Shown here piece by piece: positions 12,287 to 24,212 of a stretch of DNA of 64,000 nucleotides (positions are counted from its first letter, which is position 1; the number at the start of each line of letters is the position of its first letter). The position numbers and the translations under genes are program-made. The DNA comes from Cylindrobasidium torrendii FP15055 ss-10 (lineage: Eukaryota; Basidiomycota; Agaricomycetes; Agaricales; Physalacriaceae): positions 62,001-126,000 of the forward strand of contig KN880458.1 in NCBI GenBank assembly GCA_000934385.1, read 5' to 3'. Below the pieces are notes generated by a model. The model was given only the letters and a program-made list of their open reading frames with translations. It had not been told where the DNA came from and did no database searches.

Positions 12287-15200
12287 ATGGATAACGTCGG
12301 ATGGCACGCGTTCCGTCGTGCTCAACATGTTTGTATCTTTCGCTCGATGGCAAATTAGATGGACTATACTCAACCTCGGCTTATAGGAAGAAGAGTTGTA
12401 TTCGCGCCCGCAGCGTGGTCAAGACGGACGTTATGCTCCAGTTGAAGAAATCACGCCGATGAGCGACCAGTGGATCGGTGGATTCCATCCAAACCAACAA
12501 CGCCCCCAAGGAGCACCGCCTCTGCCCCCTCGTTTGCCACCCAGACAAAGTCGTCCCCCGCCTTATGAGGGTGCCTCAAGCTCTGCGACGATGTCTCCTG
12601 CACAGGTGGCGCGTCTAGACGCAGTGGAGCGCACGCGTATACAGCGCATTGCCCGCATGGTATCTTTCATTTCTCGGTGAACTTCCATATCCACATTCAA
12701 CTGCAAATGTAGGATCCATACCTCCAATTTATGGTCGGTCCGCTCCTGCGGTCAGTTCTCAACAACAGAGGCAGCACACGACAATATTGACAGAGACAGA
12801 TATGACACCGTGGACGAACAAGGTATTTGGCATGGTGCTGCCATGATTGTAACCTCAGACGCAGGTGCATACATTGCTCGCAATGGATAGAACCCCACGC
12901 TCACCCAAGAATGAAGGCTCAATCTACGAACCATTCCCCGTGCTCACTTACGAGTGGGACTCTCGTGGCTCCCCTAAGGACAAGAATCCTAGTAGGGCTT
13001 CTACTCGAAATAACTCAGCATTCGTTCTTGGTCCTCATCCTGCTGATCCATTGCATGTGTCTGCCGCACCCGTCGAGACGCCCTTGGCGGAGGCAACCTA
13101 CTCAGACTCCTCGCCTGGTCAAGAAATCTGGGTTTATGGTGGTCGCGCCGGGTAAGCCATGCGATTGAATCTTGAGTCCATTGGATGCTTACAGCGGCTT
13201 GCAGCACGTTCACTTTCTGGCGCTTCATGATCCACATCCCTCTAGGTCAGAGTGAGATGCCCGTCTGGTACTCGATAAACGGTGGACAGAAAATGCAGTT
13301 CTTTGTCCCTGGAAGAACACAAAACTTTCGCTGGGCTGCACATTCGGTGGGAAGAATCATGGCCTCCCATCCCGCACTCATCATGTCCTAGTGCAATGGT
13401 TTCTCGGCTGGGGTCAACCCAGACGACTTTCGTGGGCCAGGCTTCGCGAGCGGCTATGACCCTGTCTGGATAGATCTGCTTGCAAAACATGCTGAGCAAC
13501 CTTTCCATGTCCTCGTCGGCGGTGGCGACCAGCTTTACTGCGACAGGTATGCCATACATCATTCTGGTTATTGTCTCTCATAAAGTCAGGGTGACTCGAG
13601 AGCCAGAACTGCAGGACTGGGTTTCTAGCAACCCGGATAAAAGACAGACCTTCCGCCTTACCGAAGAAATGTTAGAAGCCATCGACCGCTTTTACTTCAA
13701 TCATTATTGCCAGGCATTTCGCACAGGCGCCTTTGCACGAGCTAATAGCTCAATGTACGTACTTCATGGTGATCCCCAAAGCATTATTAATGTCATCCAT
13801 GCAGACCGATGTTGAACATGGCTGGTGTGTATCCTTTGCAGTGGCTGTCTTTATGCTCAATTGCTTGTAGATGACCACGGTAGGTCTGTTGACACGAATG
13901 GAATATACTGATCCTTACTCGGTCGATGTCCAGATCTCGTATGGCCTTTTCCCTGTGTCGTTCGTGTTATTTTCTGACGCTGTAGCAGATAGATGGCTTT
14001 GGAAGCTGTACGTTTAGATGTACTTCTACCATGATGATCCTCACCAAGCCTTCAGATCCCGACGAGCTGATGCTGTCTCCCGTATTCCGCACGTATGCTC
14101 TTCCTGTTATTATTCAAGAGCTGTCCCTCATCTAAGCAGAATAGGCACCCGTGGATATTGGTTCTTCCTTCTCTTCCAAACTTTCACCAATCGTATGTCT
14201 ATCAATTCTATGGTTAACTTGAACTCAAGGTGTTATCCCTAGCTGAGCTGGATGGATTGAATGACCAACCAGGCGGGCATATCTTCCGGTCTTTGATTGT
14301 TGGAAAGACAGGGCCATTTATCTCGTATAACTCACACTCCTCATTATCATCTCTCGGCCCACAAGTATCCATCCTTATGCTTGATTGTCGGTGCGACTTA
14401 CTGCTCCATCCCCGTGTGCTCTATTCAGACCGTTGATTTTACAGTGCAGAGCGAAAGAAAGACCAAGTTTGCAGCCCTGAACAGTATGAAAAAGTCTTTC
14501 AGCGCCTGGAATACCTACCTCCGGGAACAGAACACCTCGTTGTGCAGCTGGGTATCCCCATTGCCTATCCGCGAATGGTCTTCCTCGAGAATGCATTGGA
14601 ATCCAAGATGAACCCTTTGACTTCCCTAGCGCGCAGCAACTCCATGGGCATGTCGGGCTTTGTGAACAAGTTCAACGCTGAACCAGAGTTGTTGGATGAC
14701 CTTGTGCGTTCCAATAGGTTGTCTCAAGCGCTCTCTGACACATTGGTAGAATGACCACTGGACAGCGACAAACCACAAGGTACGATTTTCGATGCCATTC
14801 ATTTACATCGCTCACCGTGTGATCGATAGAAAGAACGCAACTGGCTCGTGCTCAAGCTGGCTGAATTTGCTCTAGCAAAGCGTATCAGAATATCCTTCCT
14901 TTCCGGCGATGTGCACTGCGCTGCCGTGGGCGTTTTCAAAACACTCACCCAGAAGAAGGAACCAGAGGTGCCGCCGCATATGGACCATCGTTATATGCTC
15001 AATGTTGTGACGAGTGCTATTGTCAACACTCCGCCGTGAGTGCATGAAAAGCTACTCAGAAACCAACCTGACCATATCAGACCTGCGGCCGTTATAGGCA
15101 TGGTTTCTTCGTTGGCAACAAAGATACACAAGACGCTTCATGCTGCACAGACAGACGAGATTTCGGCATGTTCATTCCATTTCACAGTGATGTTCTACTT

Positions 15201-15474
15201 ACCTCTTATTCGCAGTTACCATTGTTCACGCATGAACCCGACGGCTCTGCACGCAAAAGCAACAAGTATATCATGGGTCGCAGAAACTGGTGCGCTGTCG
15301 ACTGGGACATCCGTTCGGGGGATCTGGTCTACGATATTCGTGTCGAGTCAGAAAAAGGATTGGGTGTAACTGTTGGGTGAGTATTTGACGTTGGCCAATG
15401 CTGAACATATTACCCCAAGCCAAGTGCTAAATGCTCGCAGATACCCCGTCCGCGCACCCCCACCTCGTTTTTAG
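12287..15474 (+). CDS. PhoD-type metallophosphatase (PhoD_2 family)
   Basis: A large intron-dense gene. Exon 1 starts at ATG 12287 (MDNVGWHAFRRAQH) and joins EEELYSRPQ at 12390 after a GT-AG intron. The N-terminal 90 residues are Pro-rich and disordered. The catalytic part shows FSAGVNPDDFRGPGF (about 13400) and VLVGGGDQLYCD (about 13540), then the metal-binding loop MLNMADDHDLIDGFGSYPDE, which is assembled from tiny exons at 13805-13824, 13871-13879, 13934-13938, 13989-14007 and 14056-14092. Further on are LIVGKTGPFISYNSHS and RIRISFLSGDVHCAAVG (about 14890), the C-terminal metal-ligand motif. The last exon is 15441-15474 (ends PVRAPPPRF). PhoD enzymes are alkaline phosphatases/phosphodiesterases; the substrate of this fungal branch is not known. 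It converges with the Mtf2-like gene, 104 bp between stops. Confidence 0.88.
13805..14007 (+). other. run of four micro-exons in the PhoD-type gene (20, 9, 5, 19 nt)
   Basis: Exons 13805-13824, 13871-13879 (ATGACCACG), 13934-13938 (ATCTC) and 13989-14007 are each flanked by AG and GT. They are separated by introns of 46, 54 and 50 nt. Joined, they read PMLNMADDHDLIDGFGS in a single frame, which is the conserved PhoD metal-binding loop. Omitting the 5-nt exon breaks the frame. Confidence 0.8.
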
Positions 15475-15578
15475 AGTAGAGTCGCGCGTACTTCTCTACA
15501 TATACCTCACGGTCTGCGGAATGCTGACAACGTTTGAGTGTTAAACAGTCCATAGCCATGTACTCTAGACAGAAGCAA

Positions 15579-16472
15579 CTAGTATCTCCTACGAGGTTCC
15601 ATATCCCATTTATCGAATCCAAACTCGTCTGATTCGATGTCCTCCATGTTCTCTCCCTTCCATTCGCTCCACTGCGAACGCTCCTCTGAACTCTTTGTCC
15701 CGCGTATGTCACGGTGTCTCCGTGTCTTTCTGCGTGCTGCTTTGGGACTTGTGAGGCTTTCGATACGTTCTAGTAAGTCCCATATTTCGCCGCCCTTTAA
15801 GGAGTCCTCTTCTGACCATACGTGCTTCTCACCTGCGGTGCGACGGATGGCATCAGCTAACTGCAGTGTGCGCGCGTCCTGTGCAACACCGTTCGTGTTC
15901 ATTTCTTGCAATGCTTGGACAACGCCGCGCAAGTCACGGAAAGCTGACCAACGAGTCTCGATGAGTTCGTTGTATGCGGGGGTTGAGCAGCCGAAGACGT
16001 AGGATGCAGTAGAAAGTGTGCGTGCATGTTCAAAGAGTGCTAATGCGGCATGGGGATCGTTGTACCGTTCGCGGAATGTCTTCATAAGGAGGCCAAGAAC
16101 GTGGGGGTACGTCGATGATTGGAGTCGGGGGAGTGTCTGGCTATCGGTCTTGCCAGCCTCGATTTGTGCCAAAGCCTCGCGGGATTCGGCCTCCATACGC
16201 AGAGACTCACCGAAAACAGACTTTATGGCCCATTGCAATAGCTCTTCATCCGTCGCACACATATCCATCTCCTCCTTCTTGCAATCCAATAAATGCTCAT
16301 CTTCAGTTGTCCACCGCAGTTTCTTTGCTCCTTGGCGCAGACGTCCGAAGAACTTGCCCACTTCATCATTTCGCAGCTCAACATCCGCCGTGGTTCCGTC
16401 ATAGCCTTGGGAGGAGGCCTCGAAGATCATGTTGAACATGTCGTTGAACGCACTCTTCTCTTGTGTGGACAT
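15579..16472 (-). CDS. Mtf2-like C-terminal domain protein, probably mitochondrial
   Basis: An open frame of 297 codons from the ATG at 16472. The conserved part runs from about residue 115 to 225 (TYPHVLGLLMKTFRERYNDP, then LFEHARTLSTASYVFGCSTP and YNELIETRWSAFRDLRGVV). This is the helical domain of fungal proteins related to yeast Mtf2/Nam1, which act in mitochondrial RNA processing and translation. The C-terminus is acidic and Arg-rich. The true start is probably upstream: the same frame continues 5' of the ATG as EGHRLTGLSPDPQVTTRRRR up to a CCAG splice-acceptor-like site near 16548, so a first exon bearing a mitochondrial presequence is likely. I could not identify that exon with certainty. 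Family assignment comes from memory of motif patterns and is fairly but not fully sure. Confidence 0.7.
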   Translation of the reverse strand: MSTQEKSAFNDMFNMIFEASSQGYDGTTADVELRNDEVGKFFGRLRQGAKKLRWTTEDEHLLDCKKEEMDMCATDEELLQWAIKSVFGESLRMEAESREALAQIEAGKTDSQTLPRLQSSTYPHVLGLLMKTFRERYNDPHAALALFEHARTLSTASYVFGCSTPAYNELIETRWSAFRDLRGVVQALQEMNTNGVAQDARTLQLADAIRRTAGEKHVWSEEDSLKGGEIWDLLERIESLTSPKAARRKTRRHRDIRGTKSSEERSQWSEWKGENMEDIESDEFGFDKWDMEPRRRY

Positions 16473-17001
16473 GTTCTGCCGCCGACGTCGAGTTGTAACT
16501 TGCGGGTCCGGGGACAGGCCCGTAAGACGGTGCCCCTCACTGGAGATAAATGTAAGTCCGGTTCACATTGGGTAATTGAAATCCGCCTACACGCTCTCAA
16601 ATGGGAGGGTTGCAAGACATCGTCGTGGTAGTAAAGACACCGTGGTTTTTCGAGGAGCTTGGAGAAATGAACTACAAATCCAAATGTCGAGGGAGTGGCA
16701 TACCGTTCAGGCGTTTACCGACATTCAACAAACCAAACCGTGACGGAAGCATGTCAATATGAGTGCCAGATGAGTGCGTCGGGAAAGAGTGCTCGGTGCC
16801 TATTCGATCGCGACTGAAACTTGAGCTTGAAGCCAAATATTGGAATTGCTCTATACACTGCATGATTGGGAGCATGCATATGGTCCAACACCAAGAAATT
16901 GATATCTCAAAATAAAATACAGAACAGTGTACATTTGAAGCTACAATATGTAGCATCCTAGGTGCTGCTTTGACAATGGATACATATATGGTTTTGTGGG
17001 T
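16473..17001. other. intergenic region, likely with a first exon of the Mtf2-like gene
   Basis: About 530 bp between the stop of eIF2-alpha and the first ATG of the Mtf2-like frame. The portion 16473-16548 appears coding in continuity with the Mtf2-like gene. The rest should be the eIF2-alpha 3' UTR and a promoter. Nothing else is evident. Confidence 0.45.
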
Positions 17002-18516
17002 CTACTCGGCTTCCTCTTCCTCGTCGCCAGAGACCTCCGCGTTCTCCTGGCTGGCCTTGGCCATGAGCTGCGCAAGATCTTGCTCGTCTGTCTCCGAGAC
17101 AGCTTTAGGCTGGAAAGGTCATTAGAGGTGGATACACGGGCAGGCAGCGCGCATACCTTCATCTTCACGACCAGAGAGCCACCCTGCTCTTCGATAGTGT
17201 GCTGAATGCTTTCAATGGCACGTTCCAGACGCTCGACAGCCGCATACTGGGATGAAAATGAGTAAAAGATGGCGTAAATTTCGGACTGCCTGACCTTGTC
17301 GCCTGCACTTGTGCTCAAAACGTAGAGCGGTGGAGCAACGAGCTTCGCCTTGATAGGAACCTGCTCTGTACTCTCCTTCTCACCCTTTTTGAGCGCCTTT
17401 TTGATTGCGTCGATGCCTTGGGGCGTGTAGCAAGTGAGCTCGATGTCGGCACGAAGCTTAATCGGCTGAGGAGTGAGTCGGCGCGCAATGGTCGCCATAA
17501 GGACAGACATGGTATTCTGGGATATTTGGGTGGGCAGAGCACTAATCAGGCTGGCGGGCTCGCTGTGTAAGGGGAGATGTAAGCGCACATCAACTGATGG
17601 AAAAAGTAGGCGCACGTCAATGCAAGCTTGAAAGCGTCGTAGGGATGCCCGAATGTACGGCCCAATGGCCATGCAATTGCTTCGTAGAGCTTTTCTAGGC
17701 GTTCATCTTCGCCTGGTCCTCCAAATCCGGGGCCAGTCTCGCGCTTGCCGCGTTTACTCCTGGGCGTAGCGTCTAGGATTGCTTCGGCCTCCGCGTCCGG
17801 CGCGACATCCGTGGATGGATCTGCAGGAGTCTCTGTTGATACCTCGGCTGTTGCAGGAGCCTCTGCCTCGGTGCTATCACTCTCTACACCGGAGATACGC
17901 GAAGCGACATGGCGCAGGATTCCTGCGACGGTTTTGGATTTCATGTAGCGTTCTTCACATTTGACGATGTCCTCCGGAGAAACGCGACGTTTTGAAAGGT
18001 CAATGTAACCTGGAAAGGGTGAGGAAAGTGGGGAACGAATTCGAAGGGCGACGCACCTTTCTCCTTGTCCACTCGCAATACAACGACCACCTCATTCCGC
18101 CCCACGCGAATAAGCTTTTGTACTGAACGAATACGTCTTCTCGATAGCTCAGAGAGCAGAATCATTCCCTCAGTGTTGTCGTATTCGAGCTAATCGTAGG
18201 AAATCGGTGAGCCATCGACCCAAAATCGGTGCACATCGTCAAGAATGACGGTGAGTCAAGTATCTCACGCACCAGCTTGACATATGCACCCATCTCTGCA
18301 ATCTGCCTGACCTAAGCGGCTTTCAGCTTTTGAGTACGATGAAGAGCATGGTCAGGAGAAGAAGCTCAGATGAGGACTGGAGCTCCGCCGACCAATCCAA
18401 GTGATTGCGCCGTACCTGCACCATGACAAGTTCGTCAATCTTTTTCGATATTAGCCTACAAGTTCCGGAAGGACGAGCGCGCCGACCTCGGGATATTTCT
18501 GCTCGTAATAACGCAT
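17002..18516 (-). CDS. SUI2: translation initiation factor eIF2 subunit alpha
   Basis: eIF2-alpha of the ternary complex that brings initiator tRNA to the 40S ribosome. The start is ATG 18516 ([10 protein letters not shown]). The S1 domain is assembled across a 47-nt intron, a 24-nt exon at 18416-18439 (IDELVMVQ), a further intron, a 39-nt exon ([13 protein letters not shown]) and another intron before [16 protein letters not shown]. The regulatory serine equivalent to Ser51 is present in [19 protein letters not shown], so Gcn2-type control of translation should operate. Then follow [27 protein letters not shown] with an acidic insertion (about 17900-17740), [15 protein letters not shown], and the C-terminal alpha/beta domain ([23 protein letters not shown], about 17465-17390). 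The tail is acidic (SGDEEEEAE) and stops at 17002-17004. The alanine/proline-rich insertion after RHVA is longer than in yeast. Confidence 0.95.
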
Positions 18517-18765
18517 AATGATGGCAGGAAGCTGAGCGCGATCGTCACATGTTACGAGTCACACAAGCACTTGGACTGTCCTTCTGCTTCAGCGTTCGCC
18601 CTGTTGTCTTGAATGTTATCCTTAACATTCCCTATAATAAAGGATGGGTTTATTTGAACCCAGACTGGCCAGATCAAAAACGACCACGATTCAGACTTAA
18701 ATTGCACTTGGCTCAATGATCGCAGGCACGTGGCTCTTCTGCGCGCGTCGCTCATCGGCACGGAA
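18517..18765. promoter_or_regulatory. shared divergent promoter of eIF2-alpha and histone deacetylase
   Basis: Only 249 bp separate the two start codons of these head-to-head genes, so their promoters must overlap. I see no canonical TATA box. Transcription start sites cannot be placed from sequence alone. Confidence 0.5.
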
Positions 18766-21262
18766 ATGGCCCAGCCCAACGCGCTCAACGACGATGTGCT
18801 CCCTTCCGTCGGCGTCGTCTATAACACCGAAGTCAATTCACACTTCATCACGGTTGACACCCATTACGAATGTCCAGAGCGCATCCTTCGCACATGGGAG
18901 CTTCTAACTGAGGCGGATCTGGTGCCGAAACTTAGAAAAATCCCAATTCGACCTGCTCATAAGGAAGAAATCCTTCTTGTTCACGGAGAGGACCACTGGG
19001 AAGCTACTCAGAGCATCAAGGGTAATGCTTCCCAGCGCGCATGCCACTCTCTCATTCTCATCAGGCTTCAGAGGCGGACATTGAAGGCACAGCAGACTAT
19101 TATAATCGTCTATCACTCTACATAAATCATGACACCCCCGATGCGGCACTGTTGAGCTGTGGAGGCGCCATTGAGGCATGCAAAGCGGTTGCTACCGGGA
19201 CTGTCAAGCGCGCCATAGCAGTTATTCGCCCACCTGGGCACCATGCCGAACCAGACCAGTCAATGGGATTCTGCTTCTTTAACAATGTCGCCGTTGCGAC
19301 AAGAGTCGTACAGCAACAGACAGATGTCAAACGCATCCTCATCCTGGACTGGTAAACACATTTCACTAATCAGGCTAGCCATGTTCTAACCACAAACGCG
19401 ATAGGGACGTACACCATGGTAAGTGATATGTCATGTATGTTGCTTCAGGCTCTAAATCCAGGCAGGAAACGGCACACAAAAAGCCTTTGAAGATGACCCC
19501 AGTGTCCTTTACATCTCCATACACCGTTTCGGCGATGAATTCTACCCAGGAACTCCCTACGGTGGTATGCGATCCACTGGCGAGGGCGAGGGAAAGTTCT
19601 AGTGAGCCCTCCTCACTAGCCTTGTGTTTGTTGGCGTTGTAATCTTGTCCTAGCTCCGTAAATATTCCCTGGCCTGGGGGCGGGATGGGCGATGCGGAGT
19701 ACCTCCACGCATTTCAAAACATCGTTATGCCCATTGCGATGGAGTTTTCTCCGCATATGGTCATCAGTGCGCTACCTCTATCTATGTTTTGCTCTGCTTG
19801 CTGAGTATTTCGCAGTATCTGCCGGGTTCGATGCAGCAGTGAACGATCCACTTGGTGGATGCAACGTGACGCCGACAGGCTACGCTCATATGACACATAT
19901 GCTCGCAGGATTAGCAGGTGGACGGCTCGTTGTAGTGCTCGAGGTCCGCTAATGACTATCTCGCGTACACAACTCGCTAACTACTTACTTAGGGAGGATA
20001 CAATGTCGACTCCATCGCGAAATCGATGGTTGCTGTCACCCGTGTTGTCCTTGGTGAAGCACCACCAGAGCTTGAACCGATGGTGGCCAATGAAGAGGCA
20101 ACGGAGACGGTATGGCTTGTTGCAAAGTGGCAGTCAAAATTCTGGAAGAGTGTCAAACCGCAGGAAGTGATACCACGCGAAGGTGCGAACTTGATCAAAC
20201 AGTTTCCCCAAACACCATTATCTCACTGGCAGGAAGACTTCGACCCAGAATCTACGGTGACAATCACAGACATCTTGAAGCAGTATCGATACAACTATCT
20301 GTGCACACAAGGAATGCTCCTCGTCCCTCTTCTCGATGATAAGATGGAATCTCGCTACGGTACTCAAGTCATGTGCTCGTATGTGCCCGTATTTACTGCC
20401 ACACCTCCGGTGTCTAACCCATATGTAGGAAGAACCTTCTTGTCCAAAAGACAGTCATCTTTTTCATGCATGAATTGTAAGTTGAATACACGTTCGCGGG
20501 CGCAATACGATGCTGATAATGCTCAGTGGTAACATACAATCAGAACTTCAGTCAGCGTTAACGTGCGACCTGAACATCGAAAGAACATACCTCATTGAGT
20601 CCTCTCGGGCTATCATCAACTGGGCGAAGGAGGAGGGATACGGTCTTTTGGATGTCAACCTCTTCCCAAAGTTTGTTTCTGGCATCAAGGTAGCGGTGTT
20701 TGGCTACCCTCGAATGGTACAAACTGATCATTGGCACAGCCGTCCAAATTGACGAAAGACATTCTCGTGTACCTATACGATAACTACATTCAATTGTCCG
20801 ATGTCGAAAACCTCATACTCATCGGGCACGGCGGGGCTTGTCAAGCAATACTCGGCTTAATACTTGAAAGATGGCCCGTAATGGAAGGAACTCTTCGGGG
20901 TGTGGTAAATGTATCTTGGCTAAATATTCCGACGATGTCTGCGGATGCATCAGATGAACAATTGAAGTGGTACAAGCAGGTGTGTGTGTATTACATGGCT
21001 CTCGCCGGATGTCTCAATCATCCAGCATTCCCTGGTAGCTGTACCCTCGAGTCACCCACTTGTGTTGAGCGGCAAGGCTCTGAAAAAGAAGAAATTCGGC
21101 AAGATTTTACCAGTCGGTCTGTTCTCTCTGTTTTTCAGTGTGGCTTCAAGTTTACACCAATGTCCAGATCACACAGAGAGCCGGTCCGCGAAATTGATGG
21201 AAACAGCGATGCCAAATATCAAGGATTTTATCGCCGATATGTTGGACAAAAAGATCTCATAA
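18766..21262 (+). CDS. HDA1: class II histone deacetylase with Arb2 domain (HDA1/Clr3 type)
   Basis: A zinc-dependent lysine deacetylase. I choose ATG 18766 ([20 protein letters not shown]); the frame upstream has no ATG. Deacetylase motifs are complete: [69 protein letters not shown] and [13 protein letters not shown]. The DVHH metal/catalytic segment lies on a 14-nt exon, 19405-19418, between introns of 53 and 48 nt. After the catalytic domain (to about 20170) is the Arb2-like domain ([19 protein letters not shown] to [17 protein letters not shown], about 20290-20870) that HDA1-type enzymes carry. The C-terminus reads [15 protein letters not shown]1/Clr3 enzymes act on H3/H4 tails in heterochromatin and gene repression. 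Confidence 0.93.
19405..19418 (+). other. 14-nt micro-exon carrying DVHH of the deacetylase
   Basis: The exon GGACGTACACCATG follows an intron ending in ATAG (19352-19404) and precedes an intron starting GTAAGT (19419-19466). It supplies the frame for DWDVHHGNG. Skipping it would shift the frame and remove zinc-binding residues. Confidence 0.85.
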
Positions 21263-21556
21263 CATTTGCCCATATTTTTTGTCGAAAGGATGTCACATCC
21301 AACAATACCACAGAAATTGGAGCTTCGTCGCGTCTTCATGGTTCTCCGCTCCGTCGTACTCGACCCCTCGGTAACCTTGTTGCCTAAACATTCACCGCCG
21401 GGTCTTGCACCACAACTTGAACGACCCTATGACAGTGTCATGGGGTTTGTCCAAAGGCCATGCTTGAGTAGAGAGGCGAAAGTATATATTGCTTGCCCTT
21501 ATCATGGCTCCTCGTCTCGCTTTCCCTCAATTTGTCGACACCATTTCACCCCAGCC

Positions 21557-23883
21557 ATGAAGTTGCCTCATCGAAGCAGTCAGGACATGGTACGACCTGT
21601 GTACTACCTTCCAACTTCCTTTTCACACCGTCGATGCTTAGTACGCAGACCCTATCCTACTTATCTTCAGTGCTCTTTTCCTTGCCATTGTCGTGCATTT
21701 CGTCAAGCGGTCGCGGTCGACACTCGCACGCATCCCGGGGCCAGCAGCAGAGACATTTTTACTTGGTACGCTTTGTCGTTGCGTCCTTGCTCGTCCGTTG
21801 ATCTATCTACAGGAAATCTTCGCGAGATATTCCAGAGCCAAGCAGGAGAAAAGGACTTTCAATGGATACAAGAGTATGGGGATGTTGTTCGTGTGAAAGG
21901 CGTATGCGGGGTAAGCATAATGCAAGTGTTGGAATCTTATCCGCAAACTTTGACCGCGCTTGAAGGAAGATCGCCTCCTCATTTCTGATCCGAAGGCATT
22001 GCAGTATATCTTCCAGACGTCAGGTGAGCACCGCCCAATTTCAATAGAACGATGACCGTAGTTTGAACTTCGCACTATAGGATACAATTATGAAAAATGG
22101 CCGGAGAGGACTGAGATAAGCCGCATACTCATGGGAAGAGGACTTTTGTGGGCCGATGGTAATGGTGCTTTTTGACCTTTTATCATTAAGGGCTATAACC
22201 TTCCATAGGTCTCGTCCATAAGCGCCAGCGGAAAGTCATGCTTCCAGGATTTGGAGGTCAAATTTCCGATTTGCGGTTGTACATGATTCTGACATAGACC
22301 GACAGCACCAGAATGCAAATCCTTTATTCCTATCTTCTTTCGAACTGCCTCTCAGGTTGGCTTGCCCTCGACGCTCTGGCGTTTATTGACAAGTACATTT
22401 TAGCTTACGGTCAAATGGTCTGATATCTTGACGCGAGAGTCCGACACTTCGGCGACTATCAACGTCGCGACATGGCTGTCTCGAGCTACAATGGATTCAC
22501 TCGGCGAAGGTGCCACTCGCGAACTGCCTCGATCGATGATTTGCTCATCGCTACCAAATAGCCGCGTTCGACTATCAATTCGGGGCTCTCGCACAGAAGG
22601 ATAACGACCTGATGAAGGCATACTTTGGACTCATGTAAGTATTTTGCCTTCATCTTCCTCGGCCCTCGTTCACACAGATACCGGTAGGAACGACACACTT
22701 GGATCGCCACCATCTCGGGGTATCTTCTTGCAGACTACTCTTCCGTTATGGGCTTTGCAGCTCCGTGCAAAGTATTCCAAGAGCAGGATGATGTCGCACA
22801 CTCGACATACAGCCGATTTGGCATCTCAATTGGCGGAGAGGCTGGTCCGCATGAAGGGTGACGAGCTCCTACAAAGAAAGGGCCAGCGCGATGTGTTGAG
22901 CTTACTCGGTGAGCACTCGATGCAGGACTATACACTAGATACCAACCTCACACGGCATTCACTAGTCAAGGCAAATGCGTCCGAAAATGCGGCGACACAG
23001 TTAACTCATGAGGAGATGGTCGCACAAATGAGGTGCGTCTTGCGAAAACATGGTGTCAAGATTGCACGCTCATATGACAAAAGAACGCTTCTACTCGCAG
23101 GTCACGAAACAAGCGCTACGTCCCTCTGTTGGATCCTCCTTGAGGTTGCCAGGCATCCCGATGTTCAGCAGAGAATGCGTAAGGAAATACGTGCCGCTGA
23201 AGCCAGCATGATAGCCCGCGGCGACTCGGAATTCGCTGCAAAGGACCTCGATGGTATGGTTTACACCATCGCGGTCATGAAGGAAGCCATGCGATTACAC
23301 CCTGCGCTGTATCACAACTACCGACGTCCCGTTAGTGATGACGTCCTTCCTCTTTCAACGCCTATTCGCACTACCGACGGAAAGCTGATTCAAGAATTGC
23401 CCATCCCGAAGGGAACAAAGATCTTCGCATCCATTGCTGGATACAACAGGTAAGCTCTATCTCCAGGGTCCATTCACTTCTCATGCTCGGTGCAGAAACA
23501 AAGGAATCTGGGGACAGGATGCCGATGAGTTCAATCCGAATCGTTGGCTCGTTGACAGAAATACCAAGCGGGAAGGTCCTTCCGTTGGAGTCTATGGCAA
23601 TCTGTACGCAGTTTACAGTCTTTCTTACTGGTTTGCTCAACAGGCACCTTTCAGATTGACGTTCTCGGGTGGTGTGCGCTCTTGTATTGGATGGCGCTTT
23701 GCCGTGTATGAAGTTCAAGCTCTGTTAACTGAAATCGTGAATCAGTTCGAGTTAGCGCCCACTCCTGAGCTGGAGAAGCTGAGGAGGGAGGCATGCTTAG
23801 TGATGATACCCACTCTGGAAGGAGAACAGCTCGATGGCGAAAATCTACCGTTGAAGGTTAGCCTCGCTCCTCGTGACGTATAA
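21557..23883 (+). CDS. cytochrome P450 monooxygenase A
   Basis: A heme-thiolate monooxygenase of the microsomal type. I start it at ATG 21557 (MKLPHRSSQDM), joined after a short intron to YADPILLIFSALFLAIVV, a membrane anchor, then the Pro-rich hinge RIPGPAAETFLLG. Later exons read WIQEYGDVVRVKG, LLISDPKALQYIFQTSG and LVHKRQRKVMLPGF. The I-helix oxygen-binding motif is AGHETSATSLCW (about 23098), the K-helix ExxR is KEAMRLHP (about 23280), and the heme loop is FSGGVRSCIGWRF (about 23665-23700), reached after an intron that begins in YGNL. All catalytic landmarks are intact. It resembles the large basidiomycete fatty-acid/xenobiotic P450 group, but I cannot name a CYP family. It converges with a second, unrelated P450. 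Confidence 0.9.
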
Positions 23884-24212
23884 AGAGATCCTTGGCCCAT
23901 GTATTATATCGTGAACGTCAATCAATATCTTGTCAAACTCAAGATAGCCCATATTTATGATTTTTGCTCGTCATCAAGCGCAAGCTACGACCCATCCTGC
24001 AGCATTACAGCACCAAAGGACGTTGTCACACGGTCATGTGGCCGCGAATTAAAGTTTGATCAGATCACAACTTGGCGATCAGAGCCTCTGATATTGAATA
24101 CTGGGATAACTCGTCTATACCCATGTTCTCAGGGCTCCCTGAAGCATCCCTCTATGTCCGTTTTTATTCAGTCCCGGGGACTACTGCAATTTCGCTTGTT
24201 ACCCGTAACATT
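23884..24212. other. intergenic region between converging P450 genes
   Basis: About 330 bp of 3' flanking sequence shared by the two P450s. Open frames here have no recognisable motif. Confidence 0.5.
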
